From Allobosea sp. WAO (GTDB lineage: Bacteria > Pseudomonadota > Alphaproteobacteria > Rhizobiales > Beijerinckiaceae), in assembly GCF_001509835.1 (NCBI RefSeq), contig NZ_JXTJ01000006.1, forward strand, positions 663,191-727,190: a DNA stretch of 64,000 nucleotides, in the 5' to 3' direction. The translations under genes were made by a program, and so were the position numbers. The notes below the pieces were generated by a model. The model saw nothing but the letters and a program-made list of their open reading frames with translations. It searched no databases and was not told the DNA's origin. Below, piece after piece: positions 7,584 through 17,761 of the stretch (positions within the stretch are counted from its first letter, which is position 1; every line of letters starts with the position of its first letter).

Positions 7584-8032
7584 TCTGGTGAGCCTGTGAT
7601 AGAATCCATGACAAGCATCAGCATTGGGCTCTACGCTGCGCGCAGATCCCTCCCGAATGCTTCGACATGTCTCGTCAATTCGAGACGGTCAGCGGATTCT
7701 CACAAGCTCTAACATGGACACTTCCCATGCGTCGTTCAGACAGACGCGACCCTTCTTAGTTTCCTCCGTAGGGTATGGCAATGCTGTGGCCGCATCAGTG
7801 TTGGCTTCCATGCCGTCACAGGCCTATGGCCGAACCCGTCGACTCGGTGGCGCGGCATCGGCTCGTTTCGCCTCCTCAAAGGTCCGCGACGGGTCGAAAG
7901 CAGAAGCTCGGCGGCACAATCCCGTTCATGCCGACGCCCGCCTATCGCTGACATCGACGCACTGCCCGACGGCCGACCCGGTGGCTAGCACAGATGGCCG
8001 CGCCTTTCGCGGTCATCTCGCCCTATCCAAGC
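7584..8032. other. Intergenic stretch with no supported gene
   Basis: Several open frames cross this region on both strands but have mixed codon use, no ribosome-binding sites and no recognisable domains. A short GGGTCGAAAGCAGAAGC element near 7880 resembles the degenerate repeats at 5.9-6.0 kb. It may hold remnants of decayed sequence. Confidence 0.4.
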
Positions 8033-8962
8033 TCATCTGTGGAACAGGGGCATTGGAATTGGCCCCGCGCGAGGATCGGGCTCGGGCGCGAAGATCGCGA
8101 CGGCCCCCGGATGAACCTTGAAATGGGCGGGCGTCGCCGTGACGATCTCGCCGTCGGTGTTCACCGGCATCGGCCGCTTGGTCAGGATGTCGAACTCGAC
8201 GCAGCGCGCGGTGCGCACTTCCTGCCAGGCTCCGTGCGTGCCCGACCTGAAAGACCGCAACATCAGCGCCAGCTTCCAGAGGTTCTTGAGTTCGAGGCTG
8301 TAGAGATCGAGATGGCCGTCATCGATCTCGGCGTCGTCCCGGACGACATTTCCGCCGCCATAATGCCTGCCGTTGCCGATCGCGATCTGGAAGGTGTCGA
8401 CCTCGGTCGTCCGGCCCTTCTCGGTGATCGTGGCGTGAAAGCGCGAGGCCTTGGTCAGCACCTTCGAGGCGGCGAGCGCATAGCCGAGGCGCCCGAAGCG
8501 CTTCTTCAGCGTCGGATCGAGGCCTTGCGCGAGCTCGCTGCTCAGGCCGATGCTGGCGACGTTGAAGAAGGCGTGGCCGTTGACCGTGCCCATGTCGATG
8601 CGGCGCGTCTGCCCTTCGGCGATCACCCGCGCAGCCGCGGTCAGATCCATCGGGATCGCAAGCGTCCGGGCGAGGTCGTTCGCCGTCCCCATCGGCATGA
8701 TGCCGAGCGGCAGGCCGCTCTCCATCACGGCCATCGCGCCGGAGGAGATCGAGCCGTCGCCGCCGCAGATCACGATCAGATCGGCGATGCTGCGCAGCCG
8801 CACGATGTCGCGCGCGATCTCCGGCAGGGCCTCGAAGGTCTCGATCGTGACGTCGACCCCGGCCTGCTCCAGCTGCCTGAAGGGACCGTCGAGCGATTCC
8901 TGCCCGCGCCGCGCCTTCGGGTTGCGCAGAACAAGGGCGCGTTTGCGTTCAGCCTGCTTCAT
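8033..8962 (-). CDS. Diacylglycerol/lipid kinase (YegS/DagK family)
   Basis: A 309-residue soluble lipid kinase of the DAGK catalytic family, which phosphorylates diacylglycerol, sphingoid or related lipids at the membrane with ATP. Visible motifs are ALVLRNPKARRG at the N-terminus, the nucleotide-binding GGDGSISSGAMAVM around residue 67, PLGIMPMGTANDLARTL, and VNTDGEIVTATPAHFKVHPGAV near the C-terminus, where the Asp/Glu match the catalytic DGE motif. It stands alone, convergent with nothing obvious downstream. The exact lipid substrate cannot be read from sequence. Confidence 0.88.
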   Translation of the reverse strand: MKQAERKRALVLRNPKARRGQESLDGPFRQLEQAGVDVTIETFEALPEIARDIVRLRSIADLIVICGGDGSISSGAMAVMESGLPLGIMPMGTANDLARTLAIPMDLTAAARVIAEGQTRRIDMGTVNGHAFFNVASIGLSSELAQGLDPTLKKRFGRLGYALAASKVLTKASRFHATITEKGRTTEVDTFQIAIGNGRHYGGGNVVRDDAEIDDGHLDLYSLELKNLWKLALMLRSFRSGTHGAWQEVRTARCVEFDILTKRPMPVNTDGEIVTATPAHFKVHPGAVAIFAPEPDPRAGPIPMPLFHR

Positions 8963-9094
8963 CGGGACCGTTCTCGTGGCGGGGCAGCCGGGCTCACTTG
9001 GGAGTGCAGGCGCTCGGATTCAATCGCCGCGGAGGGCATGCAGCGTGGCTGCCTACGCCGGCGCTCGCAGGCCCAAGACCGGTGAAGCGTCGCC

Positions 9095-10039
9095 TCACGC
9101 CTCCATGTCGGTGATGGCAGCAGAGTTTCCGCGTGCCTGCCGCAGCGCGCCGGCGGACTGGCGGACCATCTCGGAGATCTCGAGCAGTTGCCGCGCCAGC
9201 GGGCTGGTCTTGCGCCAGACCATACCGATGGTCCGCGAGGGTTCCGGCGTGCCGAAATGGGTGACCGAGACCGAGGCCGAGCGCGTCTCGACCGACACGG
9301 CCATCTCCGGGATCAGCGTGACGCCTAGTCCGGCATCGACCATCTGCACGAGCGTCGAGAGGGAACTGGCATCCAGAAGATCGCGCGAGGCTATCGTGCG
9401 CGGCTTGGCATTGCAGAACGAAAGCGCCTGCTCGCGAAAGCAGTGGCCTTCTTCGAGCAGCAGCAGCCGCATCTCGCTGAGCGCCTCGGGAGCGGGGGGA
9501 GGCTTGCCTTCGTCCTCGCGCGGCCGCACCAGGACGAAGCGCTCGGTGAACAGCGCGACCTCGGTGAGCGAGGGTTCGGAGACGGGCAGGGCGACGATCG
9601 CCATGTCGAGCCGGCCCTCGTTCAGCTCCTGGACCAGTTTTGGGGTCAGCGTCTCGCGGACATTGAGGTCGAGGCCGTCATGCATCCGGGTCAGGTCGCC
9701 GATCAGGCCTGGCAGCAGATAGGGCGCGACCGTCGGAATCACGCCGATGCGCAGGCGCGTCAGCTGCCCATCCCGGGAGGCGTGCGCATAGCTTTCGAGT
9801 TCGTCGAGCGCGCGCAGGATGTCCCAGGCCCGCGCCCCGATCTCCTCGCCGAAGCTGGTCAGCCGGACCTGGCGCCTGTCCCTTTCGAAGAGCTCGGCAC
9901 CCAGTTCCTCCTCCAGCGCCTTGATCTGCTGCGACAGTGCGGGCTGCGAGATGGCGCAGGCTTCCGCCGCCCGGCCGAAATGGCCGTGCTGCGCCAGGGC
10001 CTCGAAATAGCGGAGCTGCTTGAAAGTCAGATTTGTCAT
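9095..10039 (-). CDS. oxyR: Hydrogen-peroxide-sensing LysR regulator OxyR
   Basis: A 314-residue LysR-type regulator with N-terminal winged HTH (LRYFEALAQHGHFGRAAEACAISQPALSQQIKALE) and the OxyR-specific redox segment EEGHCFREQALSFC. The two cysteines, Cys200 and Cys209, have the eight-residue spacing of E. coli Cys199/Cys208, which form a disulfide on peroxide exposure. It is transcribed divergently from katG with a 99-bp shared control region, the usual arrangement for direct activation of catalase. Identification rests on the redox motif plus context. Confidence 0.92.
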   Translation of the reverse strand: MTNLTFKQLRYFEALAQHGHFGRAAEACAISQPALSQQIKALEEELGAELFERDRRQVRLTSFGEEIGARAWDILRALDELESYAHASRDGQLTRLRIGVIPTVAPYLLPGLIGDLTRMHDGLDLNVRETLTPKLVQELNEGRLDMAIVALPVSEPSLTEVALFTERFVLVRPREDEGKPPPAPEALSEMRLLLLEEGHCFREQALSFCNAKPRTIASRDLLDASSLSTLVQMVDAGLGVTLIPEMAVSVETRSASVSVTHFGTPEPSRTIGMVWRKTSPLARQLLEISEMVRQSAGALRQARGNSAAITDMEA

Positions 10040-10074
10040 AATCCCAACTTATCGTCGTGATCAGAAAATCGGAA
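10038..10074. promoter_or_regulatory. Candidate OxyR-binding region between oxyR and katG
   Basis: ATAA-N7-TTAT, then seven bases, then ATCA-N7-GGAA resembles the four-part OxyR pattern ATAG-N7-CTAT-N7-ATAG-N7-CTAT, with the second half degenerate. The first half overlaps the oxyR start codon, which would suit autorepression. Site is proposed from pattern only. Confidence 0.4.
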
Positions 10075-10078
10075 TTAA

Positions 10079-12316
<2,238 letters not shown>

Positions 12317-12385
12317 TTATGAAGGGTTTGCCCGGCCGCCGCGATCAGCGGCAGCCGGGCCGAACGGCTTTCGCACTGAATGCGA

Positions 12386-12418
12386 AAAAGGCCCCGCAGC
12401 GCCGCTGCGGGGCCTTTT
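12386..12418. terminator. Bidirectional terminator between katG and dksA
   Basis: A perfect 15-bp stem AAAAGGCCCCGCAGC / GCTGCGGGGCCTTTT with a 3-nt loop. Its A-rich left arm and T-rich right arm let it serve both convergent genes. Confidence 0.9.
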
Positions 12419-12445
12419 CGGTGGAGGTGGTATCGCTGCCGCGTC

Positions 12446-12868
12446 TCAGTCGTCGCGGAAGACGCGCTCGTTGCGCTCGTGGCGCTCCTGGGCTTCGAGC
12501 GAAAGCGTCGCGATCGGACGGGCTTCCAGGCGCTTCAACGAGATCGGCTCGCCGGTATCCTCGCAAAAGCCATAGGTGCCGTCATCGATGCGGGCGACTG
12601 CCGATTCGATCTTGGAGATCAGCTTGCGCTGGCGGTCGCGGGCCCGAAGCTCGATGGCACGGTCCGTTTCGGACGAGGCGCGATCGGCGATGTCGGGGTG
12701 GTTTTCGCTTTCGCTCTGCAGGGTGACCAGGGTTTCCTTGGCCTCCTTCAGGATCTCCTCCTTCCAGGCCAGCAGCTTGCTGCGGAAATACTCACGCTGC
12801 CGTTCGTTCATGAACGGTTCTTTTTCTGACGGCTTGTAGTCGGGATCGAGGGTGGTCTGCTTCGACAT
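12446..12868 (-). CDS. dksA: RNA polymerase-binding transcription factor DksA
   Basis: A 140-residue DksA-family protein that enters the RNA polymerase secondary channel and acts with ppGpp. It has the N-terminal MNERQREYFRSKLLAWKEEIL coiled coil, the coiled-coil tip region DIADRASSETDRAIELRARDRQRKLI and the C-terminal domain GTYGFCEDTGEPISLKRLEARP. The E. coli four-cysteine zinc finger is reduced here to one Cys: the four positions read Cys, Thr, Ser and Ala. This pattern is known among alphaproteobacterial and alternative DksA proteins. A sigma-70-like promoter lies 75 bp upstream. Confidence 0.92.
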   Translation of the reverse strand: MSKQTTLDPDYKPSEKEPFMNERQREYFRSKLLAWKEEILKEAKETLVTLQSESENHPDIADRASSETDRAIELRARDRQRKLISKIESAVARIDDGTYGFCEDTGEPISLKRLEARPIATLSLEAQERHERNERVFRDD

Positions 12869-12941
12869 GTGCAGGCTTTCTCAATTCACGCTGCTCGACG
12901 ACCCCCTCCGGCATTGCCGTGGGGGCCGCCGATTTGGCGCC

Positions 12942-12970
12942 CTTATAGCGATTGGTCTCCTTCGTAACAA
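12942..12970 (-). promoter_or_regulatory. Sigma-70-type promoter of dksA
   Basis: On the minus strand TTGTTA, a 17-bp spacer and TATAAG form a good -35/-10 pair ending about 75 bp before the dksA ATG. Confidence 0.6.
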
Positions 12971-13015
12971 TCTGCTTTCGCGTAGCCGTGATCGGCGCGG
13001 CAAGTAACCGTAAAG

Positions 13016-14020
13016 TCAGAGAAAACCGGCGATGGCGGCGGCGATGTCGGCCTCGACCAGCCGCGCTATCCCCAGCCTGTAGTGGCTGTGGTCGAAATAA
13101 TTGTCCGGCTCGCGATTCTCCTTGCGGTCGACGCGCCAGTCGATCAGGGCGGTGCGCGGGCGGCTCGCGGCGAGCTCGGCGAAGGCGTTGCGGCAGGCGG
13201 CGTCGGCCGCGGCATCGGCGCTGCCGGGGACCGGCAGGGCGCTGACGAAGTTCGGTGGGCGCAACAGCACGACCGGCACATCGGGAGCCAGGCGGGCGAG
13301 CAGGGCGCGTAGTTGCTCTGCCGCCGGGAAAGGACCGGTGGCGTTGCCGCCGCCGGTCTGGATCGGCTCCAGCAGGCGGGCACGGCGGGCCGGATCGCTG
13401 TGGAAGCCCTGGACCTCGTAGCCTTCCTCGTAGTTCCAGAAACCGTCCGGGCGGGCGCGCTGCGGTGCCTTCGCCGTCTGGTAACGCAGCCGGCGTGGCA
13501 ATTCCTCAAGCACGTCGAAGCGCAGCAGCCCGGCGAAATAGGCCGTCGGCGAGCGCTCGAACAGCCAGAACGGGAAGGGCTTGTCGACCGGCAGGGCGGC
13601 GTCGGGCGTACACCAGCGCACGTCGATGCCGACCACGAGCGCGGCGGCCGGCTCCTTGCGATGGCGCAGGAACCAGTCGAGCAGGACGAGGCTCTCGCGC
13701 GGGCCGGTCGCCGGGGCGATCAGCGAGACGAAGGGGATGCCGGTCTGCTGCTTCAGTGCCTCCGGCGAGACGAGTTGGATATGCGAGTTGCCGAAGATCG
13801 CGCCGCGGAACTCCGGATCGCGGCCGCGGCTGGCGGCGGCGGTGCGCGGCCCCTGCGGACTGACGCCGGCCTTCAGCGTCAGGGGCGAACGACCGCTGTC
13901 ATAGGGATCGATCAAAAAGGCGAGCGCCAGCAGCGCCAGGGCGAGCCCGGCCGCCGCCAGCGCGAAGGCGGCCGTGAAGCCGCGCCAGCGCGCCTCAGAA
14001 CTGGAAGTAGATGAACTCAT
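13016..14020 (-). CDS. AlgJ/AlgX-like SGNH-fold membrane-anchored protein
   Basis: A 334-residue protein with an N-terminal membrane anchor (FALAAAGLALALLALAFLIDPYDSG) and a periplasmic domain. It carries GAIFGNSHIQLVSPEAL, the GxSH-type motif of AlgJ/AlgX/DHHW proteins, and a C-terminal DNYFDHSHYR segment that could supply the catalytic Asp/His. Such proteins move acetyl groups onto exported polysaccharides together with an MBOAT protein. Its start overlaps the end of the upstream MBOAT gene by 26 bp, so the two are translationally coupled. The polysaccharide substrate is unknown, as no polymerase or glycosyltransferase genes lie nearby. Confidence 0.7.
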   Translation of the reverse strand: MSSSTSSSEARWRGFTAAFALAAAGLALALLALAFLIDPYDSGRSPLTLKAGVSPQGPRTAAASRGRDPEFRGAIFGNSHIQLVSPEALKQQTGIPFVSLIAPATGPRESLVLLDWFLRHRKEPAAALVVGIDVRWCTPDAALPVDKPFPFWLFERSPTAYFAGLLRFDVLEELPRRLRYQTAKAPQRARPDGFWNYEEGYEVQGFHSDPARRARLLEPIQTGGGNATGPFPAAEQLRALLARLAPDVPVVLLRPPNFVSALPVPGSADAAADAACRNAFAELAASRPRTALIDWRVDRKENREPDNYFDHSHYRLGIARLVEADIAAAIAGFL

Positions 14021-15368
14021 AATTGGCGTCGTCGCCGATCTTGAACAGCACCAGCACGAAGAGGATCGCGGTCGCGACGGCGAGCCAGCGGGCCGGGGGC
14101 AGCTTCCAGGCCAGCGCCCAGGCTGTCGGGCCGATGATCGCCACGGCGGCGGCCGGCAGCAGCGCCCGCCATTTGAAGCCGGCGCCGCCGGGGTTCAGGC
14201 CGAGCAGACCCTTGTAGATGGCGAGTGCCGCATCGAACGAGGTGGCGCGGAACAGCACCCAGGAGAAGGCGACGAACAGGAAGGTGAGGGCCCAGCCGAG
14301 CAGCTGCGGCATCGGTAGTCCGGCGCGGCGCCAGAGCACGCCGCTCGCCAGCACCACGCCATGGGCGGCGCCCCAGGCGACGAAGTTGAGCCCGGCGCCA
14401 TGCCAGAGGCCACCGAGCGCCATGGTGGCGAAGAGCGCCCAGAGCTGCAGCGGCAGGCCGTGGCGCGAGCCGCCGAGCGGAATGTAGAGATAGTCGCGCA
14501 GGAAGCGCGACAGCGTCATGTGCCAGCGCCGCCAGAAGTCCTGCAGGCTGACAGATCGGTAGGGCGTATCGAAGTTCTGCGGCAGCACCACGCCGAAAAG
14601 CAGCGCGAGGCCGAGCGCCATGTCGGTGTAGCCGGAAAAGTCGAAATAGATCTGGAAGGTGAAGGCGAGCGTCGCCTGCCAGGCCTCGCCGAAAGCGATC
14701 GCATTGCCTTGCGCTGCCGCTGCGAAGACCGGATTGGCGTATTCCGCCAGCGGGTCGCCGAGCAGGACCTTCTTGGCGAGGCCGATGGTCAGCAGGATCA
14801 GGCCGCGGGCGATGCGTTCGGCGGCGTCGGAGCGCAGATAGGGGCGCTCGTCGAACTGGTGCATGATCTCGCGCCAGCGCACCAGCGGCCCGGCCAGCAC
14901 CTGCGGGAAGAAGGCGATGTAGAGCGCATAGCGCACCAGATCGTAGCGCGGCGCTTCGCCCCGGCGCAGATCGGTCAGATACATCACATGGTGGAAGGTG
15001 AAGAAGGAAATGCCGAGCGGCAGGGCGATGTCGAGCTTCGGTGCCGACAATCCCGGAATCATCCCAGCAAGATCGGCGAAGAAGTTGAAGTATTTGAACA
15101 GCGCCAGCACGGCGAGGTTGCCGACGATGGCGAGCGTGATCAGCGCGCCCGCCTTGGTCTTCTGGAAGGCCTCGGCGATCAGCCAGTTGAGCAGGATCGA
15201 GAAGCCGAGCAGCGGCACGAAGCGCCAGTCCCAATAGCCGTAGAAGGCGAAGGACAGTCCGGCCAGGAGCGGTAGCCGCCAAGCCGGCGCGAAGCGCTCG
15301 ACCAGCCAATGCAGGGCGAGGGCGAGCGGCAGGAAACCGAGCAGGAAGACGAAGGAGTTGAACAGCAT
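13995..15368 (-). CDS. MBOAT-family O-acyltransferase (AlgI-like)
   Basis: A 457-residue polytopic membrane protein. It opens MLFNSFVFLLGFLPLAL, the usual AlgI/DltB start, and contains FFTFHHVMYLTDLRRGEAP, FPQVLAGPLVRWREIMHQF, FDFSGYTDMALGLALLFG and the catalytic-region sequence WRRWHMTLSRFLRDYLYIPLGG, with the conserved His later in GGLWHGAGLNFVAWGAAHG. AlgI-type proteins pass acetyl groups across the inner membrane. Paired with the overlapping downstream AlgJ-like gene; likely acetylates an exopolysaccharide or cell-wall polymer. Confidence 0.9.
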   Translation of the reverse strand: MLFNSFVFLLGFLPLALALHWLVERFAPAWRLPLLAGLSFAFYGYWDWRFVPLLGFSILLNWLIAEAFQKTKAGALITLAIVGNLAVLALFKYFNFFADLAGMIPGLSAPKLDIALPLGISFFTFHHVMYLTDLRRGEAPRYDLVRYALYIAFFPQVLAGPLVRWREIMHQFDERPYLRSDAAERIARGLILLTIGLAKKVLLGDPLAEYANPVFAAAAQGNAIAFGEAWQATLAFTFQIYFDFSGYTDMALGLALLFGVVLPQNFDTPYRSVSLQDFWRRWHMTLSRFLRDYLYIPLGGSRHGLPLQLWALFATMALGGLWHGAGLNFVAWGAAHGVVLASGVLWRRAGLPMPQLLGWALTFLFVAFSWVLFRATSFDAALAIYKGLLGLNPGGAGFKWRALLPAAAVAIIGPTAWALAWKLPPARWLAVATAILFVLVLFKIGDDANYEFIYFQF

Positions 15369-15468
15369 CGGGCGCGAGCGGGCGGCGGGAGAGGGCCGCC
15401 TTAGACGATTATCGTCGCGCTGTCATGGGCGGGCGTGGGCTCGTCGGCGTCGCAGCCCGCCCTTTACT

Positions 15469-16545
15469 TCAGATATTGTCGCCGCGCAGGGCCTCGCAGA
15501 CGGCCTGCGTCACCCGCGCCGTCGTCGCCTGGCCGCCGAGATCGGGCGTGTGCAGGGCAGGGTCGGCGGTGACGCGCTCGACGGCGCGCATCAGCCGGGC
15601 GGCCGCTGCCTTCTCGCCGAGATGCTCGAGCATCATCGCTCCCGTCCAGAAGGTCGCGACTGGGTTGGCGATACCCTTGCCGGTGATGTCGAAGGCCGAG
15701 CCATGGATCGGCTCGAACATCGAAGGCGTCTTGCGCTCCGGATTGAGATTGGCGGTGGGCGCGATGCCGAGCGAGCCGGCGAGCGCCGCGGCGAGGTCGG
15801 AGAGGATATCGGCGTGGAGATTGGTCGCGACGATGGTGTCGAGCGTCTCCGGCTTCAGCGTCATGCGCATGGTCATCGCGTCGACCAGCATCTTGTCCCA
15901 GGTCACGTCCGGGAAGTTTGCCGCGACCTCGGCGGCGATCTCGTCCCACATCACCATGCCGTGACGCTGGGCGTTCGACTTGGTGACGACGGTCAGGAGC
16001 TTGCGCGGCCGCGAGCGGGCGATCTCGAAGGCGTAGCGGATGATGCGGGTGACGCCGGCGCGGGTGAACATCGAGACATCGGTCGCGACCTCCTCGGGCA
16101 GGCCCTTGTGCACGCGCCCGCCGACGCCGGCATATTCGCCCTCCGAGTTCTCGCGCACGATCACCCAGTCGAGCTCCGGGCCGGAGACATGGCGCAGCGG
16201 GCTGACGATCCCGGGAAGGATGCGCGTCGGGCGGACATTGGCGTATTGGTCGAGCGGCTGGCAGATCGCGAGCCTGAGGCCCCAGAGGGTCAGATGGTCG
16301 GGAATGTCGGGCGCCCCGACCGCTCCAAAATAGATCGCATCGAAGGCGCGCAGCTGCTCGGCACCGTCGGCCGGCATCATCACGCCATGCTTGCGATAAT
16401 AATCCGAGCCCCAGTCGAAGGAGCGGACATCGAGACTGAAGCCGCCATCGCGCTCGGCGCAGACCTCCAGGGCCTGGAGCCCGGCGGCGATGACCTCGGG
16501 GCCGATGCCGTCCCCTCCGATGGCGGCGATCCTGTGCGTGCGCAT
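15469..16545 (-). CDS. Tartrate dehydrogenase / D-malate dehydrogenase (decarboxylating)
   Basis: A 358-residue member of the isocitrate/isopropylmalate dehydrogenase family. It has IAAIGGDGIGPEV at the N-terminus, RPTRILPGI with the substrate Arg, the VIVRENSEGEYAGVGG signature, the Lys-containing TVVTKSNAQRHGMVMWDE, and the metal-binding aspartates in DAMTMRM and NLHADILSDLAA, followed by PSMFEPIHGSAFDI. The ENSEGEYAG motif and length fit TtuC/DmlA, which oxidise tartrate or D-malate with NAD. It lies 70 bp downstream of an orphan TctC gene on the same strand, so uptake and oxidation of a hydroxy-dicarboxylate is plausible. Tartrate and D-malate activity cannot be told apart here. Confidence 0.87.
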   Translation of the reverse strand: MRTHRIAAIGGDGIGPEVIAAGLQALEVCAERDGGFSLDVRSFDWGSDYYRKHGVMMPADGAEQLRAFDAIYFGAVGAPDIPDHLTLWGLRLAICQPLDQYANVRPTRILPGIVSPLRHVSGPELDWVIVRENSEGEYAGVGGRVHKGLPEEVATDVSMFTRAGVTRIIRYAFEIARSRPRKLLTVVTKSNAQRHGMVMWDEIAAEVAANFPDVTWDKMLVDAMTMRMTLKPETLDTIVATNLHADILSDLAAALAGSLGIAPTANLNPERKTPSMFEPIHGSAFDITGKGIANPVATFWTGAMMLEHLGEKAAAARLMRAVERVTADPALHTPDLGGQATTARVTQAVCEALRGDNI

Positions 16546-16615
16546 GCTCTTCGTCCGATGCTCTGGTGCTGCTGTGGTGAGGGGGCGACGCCCGATGTGG
16601 GCGCCGCCCTGGTGG

Positions 16616-17590
16616 TTACTGTGCCGTCACGCCGGCATTGCGGATGACCGGCACCCATTTCTCGATCTCGCTGCGCACGAGCTCGCCGAGCGCTGCCGGT
16701 GTCTGGCCGGCCTCGTCGGGCAGCTCGGCGCCGAGATCGAGGAAGCGCTTGCGCGTGGTCGGGTCGTTGAGGGCGGCGCGGGCGGCGGTGTTCAGCCGGT
16801 CGACGATCTCCTTCGGCGTGCCCTTGGGCGCGAACATCGCGTTCCAGCCGGTGGCCTGGAACTGCGGCAAGCCTTGCTCGGCGGCGGTCGGCACGTCGGG
16901 GATGACGGCGAGACGATCCTTGACCGCGACGACGAGGCCCTTGCCCTCCTTCGCCTGCACGGTGGGGACGATGGCGACCGTCTGGTCGCAGACATAGTCG
17001 ACCTGGCCGCCGAGCAGCGCGTTCAGCGCCGGTCCCGAGCCGCGGAAGGGGACATGCGAGGGCTTGGTGCCGAGCAGCGAGTCGAGGTAAAGGCAGGTCA
17101 GATGCGAGGTCGAGCCGACGCCGCCGGAGCCGTAGTTCATCTTCGCGGCGTTCTCCTTGAGATAGGCGACGAACTCGCGGAAATCCTTGACCGGCAGATC
17201 CTTCTTGGCGACCACCAGCATCGGCGTCGAGGCCGAGTTCATGATCGGCTCGAAATCGGTGCGCGGGTCATAGGCGAGCTTGGGATAGAGCCCGACGCTG
17301 GCGGCCTGCGTACCGAGATTGCCCATCAGCAGCGTGTAGCCGTCCGGCGTCGCCTTGGCGACGCGGGTCGCGCCAGTGGTGCCGCCGGCACCGGCGACAT
17401 TCTCGACCACGATCGACTGGCCGAGCGTCCGGCTCATATGGTCCGCCATCATCCGGGCGACGATGTCGGTGGTGCCACCGGCCGCAAAGGGCACCACCAT
17501 GGTGATCGAGCGCGTCGGATAGCCGGTCTGCGCCGTCGCCGAGGTCGTCGCAGCCAGCCCGAGCGCCAGCGCCAACAGCATTCGCTTCAT
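16616..17590 (-). CDS. Tripartite tricarboxylate transporter (TctC/Bug) binding protein
   Basis: A 324-residue periplasmic solute-binding protein with signal peptide MKRMLLALALGLAATTSATAQ and the Bug/TctC opening YPTRSITMVVPFAAGGTTDIVARM. It also has VENVAGAGGTTGATRVAKATPDGYTLLMG, then YGSGGVGSTSHL and VPFRGSGPALNALLGGQVDY. The ATG at 17590 follows GGGAGAGACGCA; the much longer in-frame extension runs antisense through the gntR gene and is spurious. No TctA/TctB lie beside it. The downstream tartrate/D-malate dehydrogenase and divergent GntR suggest a hydroxy-acid ligand. Confidence 0.9.
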   Translation of the reverse strand: MKRMLLALALGLAATTSATAQTGYPTRSITMVVPFAAGGTTDIVARMMADHMSRTLGQSIVVENVAGAGGTTGATRVAKATPDGYTLLMGNLGTQAASVGLYPKLAYDPRTDFEPIMNSASTPMLVVAKKDLPVKDFREFVAYLKENAAKMNYGSGGVGSTSHLTCLYLDSLLGTKPSHVPFRGSGPALNALLGGQVDYVCDQTVAIVPTVQAKEGKGLVVAVKDRLAVIPDVPTAAEQGLPQFQATGWNAMFAPKGTPKEIVDRLNTAARAALNDPTTRKRFLDLGAELPDEAGQTPAALGELVRSEIEKWVPVIRNAGVTAQ

Positions 17591-17648
17591 TGCGTCTCTC
17601 CCTGTGCCGGCGCCGTCATGCGGCGCCTCGACTGCTCTCCCATTTATG

Positions 17649-17726
17649 TTCCATGGAAGTTTGCATGCTTGTAGCGTTCCCGCTCGAGCCCGCGTTGTCA
17701 AGCTTCCATTCTTGCTTGCATGGAAG
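17649..17726. promoter_or_regulatory. Palindromic GntR operator candidates between tctC and gntR
   Basis: Two related elements lie in the divergent control region. One is the perfect 10-bp palindrome TTCCATGGAA at 17649-17658. The other is the inverted repeat CTTCCAT-N10-ATGGAAG at 17703-17726. Both carry ATGGAAGT next to a GCATGC or TTGCATG element. They are good candidates for the adjacent GntR protein acting on both genes. Confidence 0.55.
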
Positions 17727-17761
17727 TAACGCCGCATACTCAATCGGTGCTGGAGGTGGCG

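Noticed and set aside
7736..7954. 72-codon minus-strand frame and the longer 7624-8121 plus-strand frame
   Set aside because: No ribosome-binding site, no recognised family, and codon use unlike neighbouring genes; treated as non-coding.
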